Positions 26,853 through 36,661 of a stretch of DNA of 64,000 nucleotides are shown one piece after another (positions within the stretch are counted from its first letter, which is position 1; every line of letters begins with the position of its first letter). The notes beneath the pieces are model-generated. The model was not told the DNA's origin and did no database searches. It saw only the letters and a list, made by a program, of their open reading frames with translations. Source of the stretch: Amycolatopsis sulphurea. Its GTDB lineage: Bacteria > Actinomycetota > Actinomycetes > Mycobacteriales > Pseudonocardiaceae. Position numbers and translations under genes: made by a program. The DNA lies in NCBI RefSeq assembly GCF_002564045.1, contig NZ_PDJK01000002.1:992001-1056000 (forward strand). Reading direction: 5' to 3'.

Positions 26853-28045
26853 TTCGCGAGCCGCTCCAGCACCTCGGCGAGCGCCCGGGCACCGGCCGCC
26901 ACGTCAGCGTCCTCCGCGAACTCGTCCGGCGCATGACTGATCCCGGTCGGATTCCGCACGTACAGCATTGCGGAGGGTACGAATCCGGCCAGTATCGCGG
27001 CGTCATGCCCGGCACCGGTGGGCAGCTCCGGCGGCGCACCGAGCCACTCCCCCAACGCCCGTCGCAACGGCTCGTCGAACACCACATCGCCGGAATAGGA
27101 CTCCCGCGAGATGATCAGCTCGCATCCCTCCCCTTCTGCGGCGTCCCGTGCGGCTACCGCGATCTCCTCGACCAGCGCAGGAGTCTCGACTCCCGGTACC
27201 CGCGCATCCAGCCACAGGTCCACAGTGGAAGCGATCACGTTCGTCCCGCCCGGCGTGGGCACCAGACGACCGACCGTGGCCCGCGCGTCGTCCCAGCCCC
27301 GGGCCAGCCGACGCACCGCAAGCACGGTCTCGGCCGCTGGGAGCATCGGATCCACCCGGTCGGCCAACCGGGTGGCACCCGCGTGATTGCCTTGTCCGGA
27401 AAAGGAAAACCGCCATCGGCCGTGCGCGATCACCGTACTGCCCACCGCCACCGGTGACCCGAGGTCGATCAGCCCACGCCCCTGCTCCACGTGCAGCTCC
27501 ACGAACTGCCCGATGAGCCCCAGCCGATCCGGATCGGCACCGACTCCGCCGGCGTCCAGCCCGGCCGCCGCGATCGCCTCGGCGAACGTCACCCCGTCCG
27601 GATCCCGCAAGCCTCGCGCCCAGTCCGCGTCGACAGTCCCGGTCATCAGCCGCGACCCGAGACAAGGCAGGCCGAACCGGCCCCCCTCTTCCTCGGCGAA
27701 CACCACGACGGCCACCGGCTTGGCCGGCCGGAACTCCTTCGCCTGCAGCGCTTCCACCGCCTCCAGCGCGCTGACGACACCGAGCGGCCCGTCGAATGCG
27801 CCGCCGCCGGGCACCGAGTCGAGGTGGCTGCCGGTGACCACCGCCTCCGGCCCCGGCGAACCCCACCAGGCCCACAGGTTCCCGTTGCGGTCGGTCTCCA
27901 CACCGAGCCCCAGCCGCTGCGCACGCTCCACGAACCAGGTGCGCAGCTCCCGTTCCGGCGCGTCGAACACGTGCCGCGAGTACCCGCCGCGCCAGGCGTC
28001 CCGCCCGACATCGGCGATCTGCCCGAGCAGCTCGGCCGCGCTCAC
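26849..28045 (-). CDS. M20-family amidohydrolase (allantoate/N-carbamoyl amino acid hydrolase-like), candidate N-formylglutamate hydrolase
   Basis: A 398-aa dinuclear zinc hydrolase. The metal site is visible as [40 protein letters not shown] and GHDAAIL, with a dimerisation domain between ([16 protein letters not shown]). By family it would be named allantoate amidohydrolase or N-carbamoyl-L-amino acid hydrolase. It lies between hutU and hutF with overlaps on both sides (GTGA at 28045, ATGA at 26852). No HutG is present, so hydrolysis of N-formylglutamate to glutamate and formate is the likely job. That last step is inference from context. Confidence 0.88.
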   Translation of the reverse strand: MSAAELLGQIADVGRDAWRGGYSRHVFDAPERELRTWFVERAQRLGLGVETDRNGNLWAWWGSPGPEAVVTGSHLDSVPGGGAFDGPLGVVSALEAVEALQAKEFRPAKPVAVVVFAEEEGGRFGLPCLGSRLMTGTVDADWARGLRDPDGVTFAEAIAAAGLDAGGVGADPDRLGLIGQFVELHVEQGRGLIDLGSPVAVGSTVIAHGRWRFSFSGQGNHAGATRLADRVDPMLPAAETVLAVRRLARGWDDARATVGRLVPTPGGTNVIASTVDLWLDARVPGVETPALVEEIAVAARDAAEGEGCELIISRESYSGDVVFDEPLRRALGEWLGAPPELPTGAGHDAAILAGFVPSAMLYVRNPTGISHAPDEFAEDADVAAGARALAEVLERLAK

Positions 28046-29700
28046 GCCTTCTCCCGCATCGGTACGCGGACGCCGCGCTCGTCGGCGACCTCGGCGGCCC
28101 GGTCGTAGCCGGCGTCCACATGCCGGATCACGCCCATGCCCGGGTCGTTGGTGAGCACCCGCTCCAGTTTCTGCGCGGCCAGCGGGGTGCCATCGGCCAC
28201 GGACACCTGCCCGGCGTGGATGGACCGGCCCATGCCGACCCCGCCGCCATGGTGGATGGACACCCAGCTTGCCCCGGACGAGGTGTTGACCAGCGCGTTG
28301 AGCAGCGGCCAGTCGGCGATCGCGTCGGATCCGTCGGCCATGCCCTCGGTCTCCCGGTACGGCGAGGCGACGCTGCCCGAATCGAGGTGGTCCCGGCCGA
28401 TCACGACCGGCGCCTTCAGCTCTCCGCTGGCCACCATCTCGTTGAACCGCAGGCCGGCCAGCTGCCGTTCGCCGTAACCAAGCCAGCAGATTCGCGCGGG
28501 CAGGCCCTGGAACGCCACCCGCTTCCCGGCCAGCTTGATCCAGCGCGCGAGCGATTCGTTCTCCGGGAACAGCTCCAGCATCGCCCGGTCGGTTGCGGCG
28601 ATGTCCTCCGGATCGCCGGAGAGCGCAGCCCACCGGAACGGCCCGTTGCCCTCGCAGAACAGCGGCCTGATGTAGGCGGGCACGAATCCGGGGAAGTCGA
28701 AAGCACGCTCGCAGCCGCCAAGCTTCGCCTCGCCACGCAACGAGTTGCCGTAGTCGAAGACCTCGGCACCGGCATCGAGGAACCCGAGCATCGCGCCGAC
28801 ATGGTCGGCCATCGATTCTCGCGCCCGGTCGGTGAACTCGTCGGGCTTCTTCGCCGCGTAGTCCGCCCAGTCGTCCACGCTGACGCCCTTGGGAAGGTAG
28901 GACAGCGGGTCGTGCGCCGAGGTCTGGTCGGTGACGATGTCCACCTCCACCCCGCGGCGCAGCAACTCGGGCAGGATCTCGGCGGCGTTGCCCACCACGG
29001 CGACCGAAAGCGCGCGACGCTCCTTCTTGGCCGCGGTGACCCGGTTGATTGCATCGTCGAGGTCGGCGGCCACCTCATCGAGGTAACGGGTCTCCACGCG
29101 CCGCCGCGCGCGGTGCGGATCGCACTCGATCACGAGCGCGACGCCATCGTTCATCGTCACGGCCAACGGCTGCGCACCACCCATGCCCCCGAGGCCCGCG
29201 GTGACCGTGAGCGTGCCACGGAGCGTGCCACCGAAACGTTTCTTGGCGACCGCGGCGAACGTCTCGTAAGTGCCCTGCAGGATGCCCTGCGTGCCGATGT
29301 AGATCCAGGATCCGGCGGTCATCTGGCCGTACATGGTCAGGCCCTGCTGCTCCAGCCTGCGGAACTCCGGCCAGTTCGCCCAGTCGCCCACCAGGTTCGA
29401 GTTCGCGATCAGCACCCGGGGCGCCCATTCGTGCGTGCGGAACACCCCGACCGGTTTGCCGGACTGCACGAGCAGCGTCTCGTCCGAGTCCAAAGTGGTC
29501 AGTTCACGGGTGATCGCGTCGAAGCTCGCCCAGTTGCGCGCGGCGCGCCCGGTGCCGCCGTAGACCACCAGATCCGCCGGCCGCTCGGCGACCTCGGGGT
29601 CCAGGTTGTTGTGGAACATCCGCAGCGCGGCCTCGGTCTGCCAGCTCTTCGCGGTGAGCGTGGTGCCGCGCGCGGCCCGGACGGTGCGTGGGGTGCTCAT
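28042..29700 (-). CDS. hutU: Urocanate hydratase
   Basis: A 552-aa NAD+-dependent enzyme that hydrates urocanate to imidazolonepropionate. Length and sequence match the family throughout: [68 protein letters not shown]-region equivalents, and the catalytic-site segments around [24 protein letters not shown] and [19 protein letters not shown] at 29700 is one base before the hutH stop, so the genes are coupled. Confidence 0.96.
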   Translation of the reverse strand: MSTPRTVRAARGTTLTAKSWQTEAALRMFHNNLDPEVAERPADLVVYGGTGRAARNWASFDAITRELTTLDSDETLLVQSGKPVGVFRTHEWAPRVLIANSNLVGDWANWPEFRRLEQQGLTMYGQMTAGSWIYIGTQGILQGTYETFAAVAKKRFGGTLRGTLTVTAGLGGMGGAQPLAVTMNDGVALVIECDPHRARRRVETRYLDEVAADLDDAINRVTAAKKERRALSVAVVGNAAEILPELLRRGVEVDIVTDQTSAHDPLSYLPKGVSVDDWADYAAKKPDEFTDRARESMADHVGAMLGFLDAGAEVFDYGNSLRGEAKLGGCERAFDFPGFVPAYIRPLFCEGNGPFRWAALSGDPEDIAATDRAMLELFPENESLARWIKLAGKRVAFQGLPARICWLGYGERQLAGLRFNEMVASGELKAPVVIGRDHLDSGSVASPYRETEGMADGSDAIADWPLLNALVNTSSGASWVSIHHGGGVGMGRSIHAGQVSVADGTPLAAQKLERVLTNDPGMGVIRHVDAGYDRAAEVADERGVRVPMREKA

Positions 29701-31235
29701 CAGACCTCCAGTTCGGCGGCGGTCAGGACAGCGCCCGACCGCACGAGTTCTTCGGCAGCCGCGATCTCGGGCGCCAGATGACGGTCGGGTCCCGGGCCGC
29801 CGACCCGGGTGCGCAGCAGGTCCCGGACCCGGCCGGTGACCGGCGACGGGGCCAGCGGTGCGCGCAGATCGAGCGCACGGGCGGCGGTGAGCAGTTCGAC
29901 CGCGAGCACCGTGGTCAGGCCGTCGATCGCCGTGCGCAGCTTGCGCGCGGCCGACCAGCCCATCGAGACGTGGTCCTCCTGCATGGCGCTGCTCGGGATC
30001 GAATCGACCGAGGCCGGCACGGCGAGCCGCTTCAGCTCGCTGACCACCGCGGCCTGGGTGTACTGCGCGATCATGTGCCCGGAGTCGACGCCCGGATCGT
30101 GCGCGAGGAACGGCGGCAGCCCGTGCGAGCGCGCCTGGTCGAGCATCCGGTCGGTGCGCCGCTCGGCAATGCTCGCGAGGTCGGCCACCGGGATCGCGAG
30201 AAAATCGAGCACGTAGGCCACCGGCGCGCCGTGGAAGTTGCCGTTCGACTCGACCCGGCCGTCGGCCAGTACCACCGGATTGTCCACAGCGGACTGCAGC
30301 TCCCGGCCGGCAACCAGCTCGGCGTGCGCCAGGGTGTCCCGCGCCGCACCGTGCACCTGCGGCGCGCACCGCAGCGAGTACGCGTCCTGGACCCGGTTGC
30401 AGTCCGGACCGCGGTGACTCTCCACGATCTTCGATCCGTCCAGAGCCGCCCGCATCCGTGCCGCGCTGACCGCCTGCCCCGGATGTGGGCGCAAGGCCTG
30501 CAGATCGGCGGCGAACGCCCGATCGGTGCCCAGCAAGGCTTCGACGCTCATCGCCGCGGTGAGGTCCGCGACGTCCAGCAGGCAATGCAGATCAGCGGCC
30601 GCGAGCAGGAGCATGCCGAGCATCCCGTCGGTGCCGTTGGTGAGAGCGAGACCTTCCTTTTCGGCCAGCACGATCGGCGTGATCCCGGCGGCCTGGAGGG
30701 CCTCCGCGGCCGACTTGCGCGAGCCTTCGTGCACGACCTCGCCCTCGCCCATCAACGCGAGCGCGACCGCCGCCAACGGGGCGAGATCACCCGAGCAGCC
30801 CAGCGAACCGTACTCGTGCACGATCGGCGTGATGTCCGCATTCAGCAGCGCAGCAAGGGTTTTCGCAGTCTCCGGCCGCACGCCGGTGTAGCCACTGGCC
30901 AACGTCCGCAGGCGCAGCACCATCAGCGCACGCACCACCTCCGGCTCGACTGCGGGCCCAGCGCCCGCGGCATGCGAACGGATCAGGCTGCGTTGGAGCG
31001 CGGTGCGGCTCTCCACCGGGATATGACGGGTGGCGAGCGCACCGAAGCCCGTGGAAACGCCGTACGTGGGTGACGTGGCGTCGGCGAGTTTCTCGATGTA
31101 CTGGCGGGTGGCGACGAGGTTCATCTGGGCGGCTTCGGTGAGCCTGACGGGCGTGTGCCCGCGGACGATGTCGACGACTTCGGCCGCGGTCATCGGCTGC
31201 GAGCCCAAGAGGACTGGTTCCGGCATGTCAGCCAT
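29700..31235 (-). CDS. hutH: Histidine ammonia-lyase
   Basis: A 511-aa enzyme that removes ammonia from L-histidine to give urocanate, the first hut step. The MIO-forming triplet reads Cys-Ser-Gly ([13 protein letters not shown]) instead of the common Ala-Ser-Gly; Ser and Gly are the key residues, so cyclisation should still occur. Other family marks: [10 protein letters not shown] near the N-terminus, NGTDGML, and [10 protein letters not shown] chose ATG 31235 (MADMPEP); ATG 31226 is possible. It is the first gene of the operon, and its promoter region carries candidate operators shared with the divergent IclR gene. Confidence 0.95.
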   Translation of the reverse strand: MADMPEPVLLGSQPMTAAEVVDIVRGHTPVRLTEAAQMNLVATRQYIEKLADATSPTYGVSTGFGALATRHIPVESRTALQRSLIRSHAAGAGPAVEPEVVRALMVLRLRTLASGYTGVRPETAKTLAALLNADITPIVHEYGSLGCSGDLAPLAAVALALMGEGEVVHEGSRKSAAEALQAAGITPIVLAEKEGLALTNGTDGMLGMLLLAAADLHCLLDVADLTAAMSVEALLGTDRAFAADLQALRPHPGQAVSAARMRAALDGSKIVESHRGPDCNRVQDAYSLRCAPQVHGAARDTLAHAELVAGRELQSAVDNPVVLADGRVESNGNFHGAPVAYVLDFLAIPVADLASIAERRTDRMLDQARSHGLPPFLAHDPGVDSGHMIAQYTQAAVVSELKRLAVPASVDSIPSSAMQEDHVSMGWSAARKLRTAIDGLTTVLAVELLTAARALDLRAPLAPSPVTGRVRDLLRTRVGGPGPDRHLAPEIAAAEELVRSGAVLTAAELEV

Positions 31236-31281
31236 TGCACTCCGCCCGGACCGGGCGGCACCAGGGCAGAGTTCCGGGTAG

Positions 31282-31299
31282 TGTCTGGTATCCAAGACA
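31282..31299. promoter_or_regulatory. Candidate IclR operator upstream of hutH
   Basis: TGTCTGGTATCCAAGACA is an imperfect palindrome (arms TGTCT / AGACA, inner G-C pair) 47 bases before the hutH start and between the divergent hutH and iclR genes. Size and shape fit an IclR-type site. Confidence 0.6.
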
Positions 31300-31323
31300 A
31301 CGGGAGGCAGCAGCTTCACCGAC

Positions 31324-31348
31324 CGGAGCGAACGGGCCGTTCGCTCCG
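31324..31348. promoter_or_regulatory. 25-bp perfect palindrome in the hutH-iclR gap
   Basis: Arms of 12 bases, CGGAGCGAACGG and CCGTTCGCTCCG, flank a single central base. It lies 27 bases before the regulator start, which suits an autoregulatory operator; a 5' leader hairpin is the alternative. Confidence 0.65.
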
Positions 31349-31374
31349 CGCGCGACCTCCCCGAAGGAGTGACG

Positions 31375-32157
31375 ATGAGCAGCTCGGACATCCCCGCACT
31401 CCGCAACGGCCTGGCCGTCCTCCGGCTGCTCTCGACGCACGCCGGCCCGGTCTCGGCCGCCACCATCGCCCGCGACCTGCACCTGCCGCGCTCGACGACG
31501 TATCACCTGCTCAACGAACTCACCACGGCCGGTTTCGTCGTCCACCTACCCGCCGAACGCCGATACGGGCTCGGCATCGCCGCCTTCGAACTGGGCTCCG
31601 CGTACCTGCGTCACGACCCGCTGGAGCGGCTGGCCGGGCCGCTGTTGCGCAAGCTGGTCGACCGCGCCGGCCACACGGCGCACCTGGGTGTGCTGCACGG
31701 CAACGAATCCCTGTACCTGATCAAGGAACGCCCGGCCCGTCCGGAGACCCTGGTGACCGACGTCGGAGTCCGCCTCCCCAGCCAGCTCACCGCCTCCGGC
31801 CGCGCGATCCTGCGCCACCTGCCCGCAGCGCACGTCCGCGCGTTGTTCCCGGCGGCCGAATCGTTCGTGCTGCGGACCGGCCGTGGCCCGGACTCACTCG
31901 CTGCGCTTCGCCGAACCTTGGCCGCGGAACAGCGGCTCGGCTGGTCGGTCGAAGACGGCCACGTGACCGATGGGTTCGCCTCAGTCGCCGCGTCGGTCTT
32001 CGACCACGGCGCCCGCCCGATGGCGTCGATCTCGGTGACCCTGCGCCATCTCTGCCCGGACGACGGAGCGTGCGGGGAGACGTTCCCGGAGCTGGCTGCC
32101 GCGGTCGCCGAGACCGCCGCTGAACTCACCCGCCGCATCGGCGGTACCGCACCATGA
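31375..32157 (+). CDS. IclR-family regulator of the hut operon
   Basis: A 260-aa regulator. The N-terminal winged helix is GLAVLRLLSTHAGPVSAATIARDLHLPRSTTYHLLNEL (in pieces), and the IclR ligand domain carries TAHLGVLHGNESLYL, LPSQLTASGRAIL and a C-terminal PMASISVTL strand. ATG 31375 has an AAGGAG site at the right distance; the GTG at 31369 overlaps that site. It is divergent from hutH, so it most likely senses histidine or urocanate and controls the operon. Confidence 0.88.
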   Translation: MSSSDIPALRNGLAVLRLLSTHAGPVSAATIARDLHLPRSTTYHLLNELTTAGFVVHLPAERRYGLGIAAFELGSAYLRHDPLERLAGPLLRKLVDRAGHTAHLGVLHGNESLYLIKERPARPETLVTDVGVRLPSQLTASGRAILRHLPAAHVRALFPAAESFVLRTGRGPDSLAALRRTLAAEQRLGWSVEDGHVTDGFASVAASVFDHGARPMASISVTLRHLCPDDGACGETFPELAAAVAETAAELTRRIGGTAP

Positions 32158-32211
32158 CGAACGGCCCGCTTCGCCGCCCTGGTCAGGACGGCGGAGCGGA
32201 CCGCGAACAGC

Positions 32212-34005
32212 TCAGCGGTGCGAGGAAAGCACCATCGCCGAAGTGCCGCCCCGGCGGACGGGTTCACCGGCCGCGAGGATCTTGCCGCCGGGCTTGAACT
32301 CCAGCCCCGCCGCGACGCCGATCGATCCGCCGCTGGTGAAGCTCTGCCCCAACGCCTTCAGCCCGGCCGTGGTGGGCTGGGCGAGGAACGCCGGTTCCGC
32401 GTCGGAATTCTTGGCGTTGCGCTGCGACGCACGGGGTGCGGCGATCGCGTCCGGCAGGCTCATGCCCAGGTCGAGACGATTGACCAGGACCTGCAGCACG
32501 GTGGTGATGATCGTGGCGCCGCCCGGCGAGCCGACCGCGAGTGCCGGCGTGCCGTCCTTGAGCACGATCGTCGGGGACATGCTCGACCGCGGCCGCTTGC
32601 CGCCCGCGGGCAGGTTGGGGTCGGGCGCGGTGCCCTGGGTGGGCGTGAAGTTGAAGTCCGTCAGCTCGTTGTTGAGCAGGAAACCACGACCGGGCACGGT
32701 GATGCCGCTCCCGGCGAGCTGCTCGATCGTGTTGGTGTAGGAGACGACGTTGCCCCACTTGTCACTCACCACGAAGTGGTTCGTGTGCTGCTCGTTGCTG
32801 TGGGACGAGGCGGCCGGCGCAGTCTTGCAGCCGCCACCAGCTGCGTACGGGTCCCCGGGCGCGACCGGGCTCTGTCCGGCCTTCTTCGGGTCGATCTGGC
32901 ACGCCCGTGTCGCCGCGAACTGCTTCGACAGGAGCTGCCGCTGCGGCACCTGGACGAAGCGGGAGTCGCCGACGTACCGATTACGGTCGGCGAAGGCGAG
33001 CCGGCTCGCCTCCAGGTAGTGGTGCAGTGCCTGCACTCGATCCATTTTGGACAGATCGAAGTTCCCGAGGATGTTCAGCGACTCCCCGACCGTGATGCCG
33101 CCGCTGGAGGACGGCGCCATGCCGTAGATGTCGTACCCGCGGTAGCCGATGTGCGTCGGCTCGCCGTCGAGCGCGCGGTAGGCACGCAGGTCCGAAAGCT
33201 GCATCGGCCCGGACATCGGCTTGATCGGCGCCCCGGCTGCGACCGGCGGGTGCTGCACGGTCCGCACCACGTCCTGGCCGACGGGACCGCCGTAGAACGC
33301 GCCGATGCCCTGCCTGCCGATCTGCCGGTAGGTGTCGGCGAGGCCGGGGTTGCGGAACGTCGAGCCGACCTTCGGGGCCTGCCCGCCCGGCAGGAACAGC
33401 GCCGCACTGGGCGCGAAGTGGGACAGCTTGTCCTTGAGCGAGGTGGTCTGGTCGGCGAACGTCTGGTTCACCACGAAGCCCCGGTCGGCCACCTGCACGG
33501 CGGGCCGCAGGTTGTCGGCGAGGCTGAACCGTCCCCACCGCTGCAGTGCGCGCTGCCAAGTGGCCACCATCCCCGGTACCCCGACCGAACGACCGCTCTC
33601 GACCGCGGTTTCGAAGTCGTAGGCCTTGCCCGTCGCCGGGTCCACGAACATGTCGGACTTGTCCGCCGCAGGTGCCGTCTCCCGGCCGTCCAACGTCGAA
33701 ACGCGCTTACTCCGCGCGTCGTAGTACACGAAGTACCCACCACCGCCTGGCCCGGCGACATACGGATCCGTGACCCCCAGCGTCGCCGCCACCGCGACCG
33801 CCGCGTCCGCCGCCGTCCCGCCACGCCGCAACACGTCGATCCCAGCCTGACTGGACTCGACGGTATCCGACACCACTGCCCCGCCAACCCCCTCCGCCAC
33901 CGGCTGCTTCTCCCGCGACGGCACCCCCGCAGACGCCGGCGCCGCTACCGCGGCCGCCAACACCCCCACCACCAACGCCGCCACAACACTCCGCCGTCGA
34001 TACAT
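32212..34005 (-). CDS. ggt: Gamma-glutamyltransferase (secreted)
   Basis: A 597-aa Ntn-hydrolase precursor. A Sec signal peptide (MYRRRSVVAALVVGVLAAAVAAPASA) is followed by the large subunit with GGTAADAAVAVAATLGV, AGPGGGGYFVYYD and the gamma-glutamyl-binding Arg in DGRETAP. Self-cleavage should occur before Thr in EQHTNHFVVSDKWGNVVS, where T-N-H-F matches the TTHY motif of E. coli GGT. The small subunit keeps the lid-loop region, PRSSMSPTI and GSPGGATIITTV. It transfers or hydrolyses gamma-glutamyl groups of glutathione-like compounds or glutamine outside the cell. ATG 34005; the upstream frame is a G-rich non-coding leader. Confidence 0.93.
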   Translation of the reverse strand: MYRRRSVVAALVVGVLAAAVAAPASAGVPSREKQPVAEGVGGAVVSDTVESSQAGIDVLRRGGTAADAAVAVAATLGVTDPYVAGPGGGGYFVYYDARSKRVSTLDGRETAPAADKSDMFVDPATGKAYDFETAVESGRSVGVPGMVATWQRALQRWGRFSLADNLRPAVQVADRGFVVNQTFADQTTSLKDKLSHFAPSAALFLPGGQAPKVGSTFRNPGLADTYRQIGRQGIGAFYGGPVGQDVVRTVQHPPVAAGAPIKPMSGPMQLSDLRAYRALDGEPTHIGYRGYDIYGMAPSSSGGITVGESLNILGNFDLSKMDRVQALHHYLEASRLAFADRNRYVGDSRFVQVPQRQLLSKQFAATRACQIDPKKAGQSPVAPGDPYAAGGGCKTAPAASSHSNEQHTNHFVVSDKWGNVVSYTNTIEQLAGSGITVPGRGFLLNNELTDFNFTPTQGTAPDPNLPAGGKRPRSSMSPTIVLKDGTPALAVGSPGGATIITTVLQVLVNRLDLGMSLPDAIAAPRASQRNAKNSDAEPAFLAQPTTAGLKALGQSFTSGGSIGVAAGLEFKPGGKILAAGEPVRRGGTSAMVLSSHR

Positions 34006-34160
34006 GCCACTCCCGTCCCTCGCCAAACCCAACCGACGAGATCTACCACTCCCCACCCCCACCCCACACCCACCCAACCCGAAATTCAGCCCCACACACA
34101 AACACCCACCCCAACCACACACCCATCCCAAACCCCGCACCCCCTCCCAACGCAACCACC
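34006..34160 (-). other. G-rich leader/promoter tract of ggt
   Basis: The plus strand is almost free of G and consists of CCCAC, CCACCC and CACAC words; the minus (sense) strand therefore has many G3-G5 runs with short spacers directly before the ggt start. It holds no recognisable coding sequence. The runs meet the pattern for G-quadruplexes. Confidence 0.6.
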
Positions 34161-34243
34161 ACGATGGGGGCTCCGGGGACCTCCCCGGGCGGGGTCTGGG
34201 GGTCGCACCCCCAGAAAGAAGGACGATGCCGAGCAAACGCGAA

Positions 34244-34272
34244 GACGCCCCCAGCGTCAAGCAGGGGGCGTC
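34244..34272 (-). terminator. Hairpin after ssrA
   Basis: Arms GACGCCCCC (34244-34252) and GGGGGCGTC (34264-34272) lie 8 bases past the tmRNA 3' end. On the minus strand a short pyrimidine-rich tail follows. Confidence 0.6.
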
Positions 34273-34279
34273 CTCGGCG

Positions 34280-34650
34280 GGTGGAGGTGCCGGGAATTGA
34301 ACCCGGGTCCTCTAGCGCTTCATCAGGGCTTCTCCGTGCGCAGTCCACTGTGTCTCTGCTTGACCCCTTCAGTCACGTGAACGAGCTGAAGTGACGGGCC
34401 CAGCCGCTGTTTGCTTCCCTACCAGGCTCCGCGGCCGGGACTGGCGGTAAGCCTCCTAGCTGATGCCGGCTACCGGGTCGGAGGCGATCCCGGGCCGACA
34501 GACTCGCTCGCTACTCAGGCAGCAAGAGCGAAGTCGCGCTGGCTATTGGCCTTGGCGCTTATTGGTTTGCGATGACGCTTGCGGTGGTCTCTCGCCTGCA
34601 CCGGCACGCTTCCCCTGACTCAACGTCCAGAGTCGAAACCGTTCACCCCC
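34280..34650 (-). ncRNA. ssrA: Transfer-messenger RNA
   Basis: About 371 nt. The 5' end GGGGGUGAACGGUUUCGAC pairs with the 3' CACCUCC to give a tRNA-like acceptor stem, and the T-arm GGGUUCAAUUCCC precedes the 3' end. The mRNA-like part encodes the proteolysis tag AKANSQRDFALAA and a UGA stop (34515-34556), in the same position after UAAGC as the M. tuberculosis tag. The RNA rescues stalled ribosomes with SmpB, whose gene is about 9.5 kb downstream. The final A of CCA is not encoded. Confidence 0.95.
34515..34556 (-). other. tmRNA tag reading frame
   Basis: Resume codon GCC, then AKANSQRDFALAA and TGA. The C-terminal ALAA is the Clp protease degron. Confidence 0.85.
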
Positions 34651-34820
34651 TTGTCGGTGTTTCCTAACCTGTCCATCATAGCGCTTCGGGCAACCTGGTT
34701 GTTCCGCACCGGGCCGGGGTAGGGCTGACCCCACCTCGCAGATGCCCGTGGCCCCCCTGGCGGCCGGACTCACCCGGCGGGATGCTGAGCTGGTCAGATC
34801 AGTTGTGAGGAGCACCGCCG

Positions 34821-35519
34821 ATGACCACTGCCACCGTCTCTGCCGAGAAGTCCCGCCGCCGCGGCGCACCGCTGGGTGGTTCGCTGCTCTTCCTGCTGGT
34901 CAGCCTGCCGCTGGGGACTGTCACCTTTTCGCTGATTCTCTCCCTGGGCCTGTCCGGGATCGCCACTTTGGTGGTGTGGGTCGGGATTCCGCTGCTCGGC
35001 GCGCTGTCGCTGCTGGTGCGCTCCATCGCGCGGATGGAGCGGGCGAGGGTGTACTCGCAGCTGGACGCCTACATCGACCGGCCCTACCTGCGGTTGCCGG
35101 AGAAGGGGCTGCGGCAGCGCTGGACGGCCCGGCTGCGAGACACCGCGAACTGGCGTGACCTCGCTTATCTCTTTCTGTTGTTCCCGCTCGGCCTGATCGA
35201 GTTCGTCCTGGTGACGACGTTCTGGGCGGTCGGCGCCGGATTGGTCGCCCTGCCGATCTACTTCCGTTTCCTGCCGGACAGCGCTTGGTTCTTCCCGGGT
35301 CCCGAGCTGCGATGGATCACCGTGGACTCGACCGTGTCCGCGCTGCCGTGGGCGGCGCTGGGGGTGCTGGTGGTCGCGTTGGCCGCGGCGCTGACCAAGG
35401 CACTGGGCACGATGCACCGCCGGTTCGCGGTGGCGATGCTGCAGCCGACGGTCGCCCAGCGCCGGCGGATGGAGCGCTCGTGGCAGTCGGCGGATGAGAC
35501 GCCCGCGGTGACCGGATGA
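34821..35519 (+). CDS. Sensor-domain membrane protein
   Basis: A 232-aa protein with about four membrane helices and the actinobacterial putative-sensor-domain pattern (PLGTVTFSLILSLGLSGIATLVVWVGIPLLG in parts; RDTANWRDLAYLFLLFPLGLIEF). The same domain forms the N-terminal half of the kinase encoded next. It lacks kinase motifs. The ATGA overlap suggests that the two proteins are made together and may pair in the membrane. Confidence 0.82.
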   Translation: MTTATVSAEKSRRRGAPLGGSLLFLLVSLPLGTVTFSLILSLGLSGIATLVVWVGIPLLGALSLLVRSIARMERARVYSQLDAYIDRPYLRLPEKGLRQRWTARLRDTANWRDLAYLFLLFPLGLIEFVLVTTFWAVGAGLVALPIYFRFLPDSAWFFPGPELRWITVDSTVSALPWAALGVLVVALAAALTKALGTMHRRFAVAMLQPTVAQRRRMERSWQSADETPAVTG

Positions 35520-36649
35520 ACTCCCCGCAACCGCCACTGGAGCAGCCCCGGCCGAATCCCGCGCGCACCGTTGTCTACATGGTGACCGGGTTCGTGCTCC
35601 GGCTCGCCCAGTTCATCCTGATCGTGGTCGGCGCGGTGGTCGGCGGGGCCACCGTGGTGGTGTGGATCGGCTTCCCGATCCTGATCGCGGTCACCGGGTT
35701 CGTCCGGTGGTCCGGCGATCTGGAACGGCGCTGGGTGCGGCGGATGCTCGGCACGCCGCTGCCGCCGGCGCAGCGGCTGCCGCTGGAGGGCCAGTCGCTG
35801 AGCCGCCGCTGGCTGAGCAGGCTCACCGATCCGACGACCTGGCGGGATCTCGGCTACCTGATGGTCGCGTTCCCGCTGGCCATTCTCGAGTTCCCGATCG
35901 CGCTCGCGTCCGTCGTCCTGCTGCCCATGGCGATCTGGGTGACACCGTGGGTCGGCTGGCTGCACGGCAATCTGGCGCTGACCATGCTCGGGCCGAACCG
36001 GGCGAAGAAGCTGGAGGAGAAGGCCGAGCACCTGCAGGCCTCCCGGGCCCGCGGGGTGGACGCCGCCGAGGCCGAACGCCGCCGGATCGAACGCGACCTG
36101 CACGACGGCGCGCAGCAGCGGCTGGTAGCCGTCGCGATGAGCCTCGGCCGGGCGAAGTCGAAGTTCGACCAGGACCCGGCCACGGTGCGAAGCCTGATCG
36201 ACGAGGCGCATGCGGACGCCAAACTGGCCGTGTCGGAGCTACGCGACCTCGCGCGCGGGATCTATCCGGCCGTGCTGGGTGATCGCGGGCTGGACGCGGC
36301 GCTGTCCGCGCAGGCAGCGAGGTCGCCCATCCCGGTGGACGTGCACGTCGACATCGAACCGAGGCCGCCGGCCGCGGTGGAGACCACGGCGTACTTCATC
36401 GTCTGCGAGACGCTCACCAACATCGCCAAGCACTCCGGCGCGTCCGAGGCGACGGTGAAGCTGTGGCGCAGCGACACACACGTGATCGCGGAGATCACCG
36501 ACAACGGCCACGGCGGCGCGGAGGTCCGCCCCGGTGGCGGCCTGGCCGGGCTGGCCGACCGGGCGGCGACGATCGACGGCGTGATCACCGTGGTGAGCCC
36601 GGCGGGCGGGCCGACCGTGATCCGGGCGGACCTACCCTGTCAGTGGTGA
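35516..36649 (+). CDS. NarL-type sensor histidine kinase
   Basis: A 377-aa kinase. Residues 1-180 are a sensor domain with four membrane helices. The HisKA_3 box is RRRIERDLHDGAQQRLVAVAMSLG with the phospho-acceptor His, and the ATPase has an N-box TLTNIAKHSGAS, D in TDNGHGG and the G-box GGGLAGLADR. Such kinases normally have a LuxR-type regulator right behind them. Here the next gene is convergent, and a fitting regulator appears only at 40941, beyond an ESX-associated operon. Confidence 0.9.
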   Translation: MNSPQPPLEQPRPNPARTVVYMVTGFVLRLAQFILIVVGAVVGGATVVVWIGFPILIAVTGFVRWSGDLERRWVRRMLGTPLPPAQRLPLEGQSLSRRWLSRLTDPTTWRDLGYLMVAFPLAILEFPIALASVVLLPMAIWVTPWVGWLHGNLALTMLGPNRAKKLEEKAEHLQASRARGVDAAEAERRRIERDLHDGAQQRLVAVAMSLGRAKSKFDQDPATVRSLIDEAHADAKLAVSELRDLARGIYPAVLGDRGLDAALSAQAARSPIPVDVHVDIEPRPPAAVETTAYFIVCETLTNIAKHSGASEATVKLWRSDTHVIAEITDNGHGGAEVRPGGGLAGLADRAATIDGVITVVSPAGGPTVIRADLPCQW

Positions 36650-36661
36650 GCCACTCGGGCT

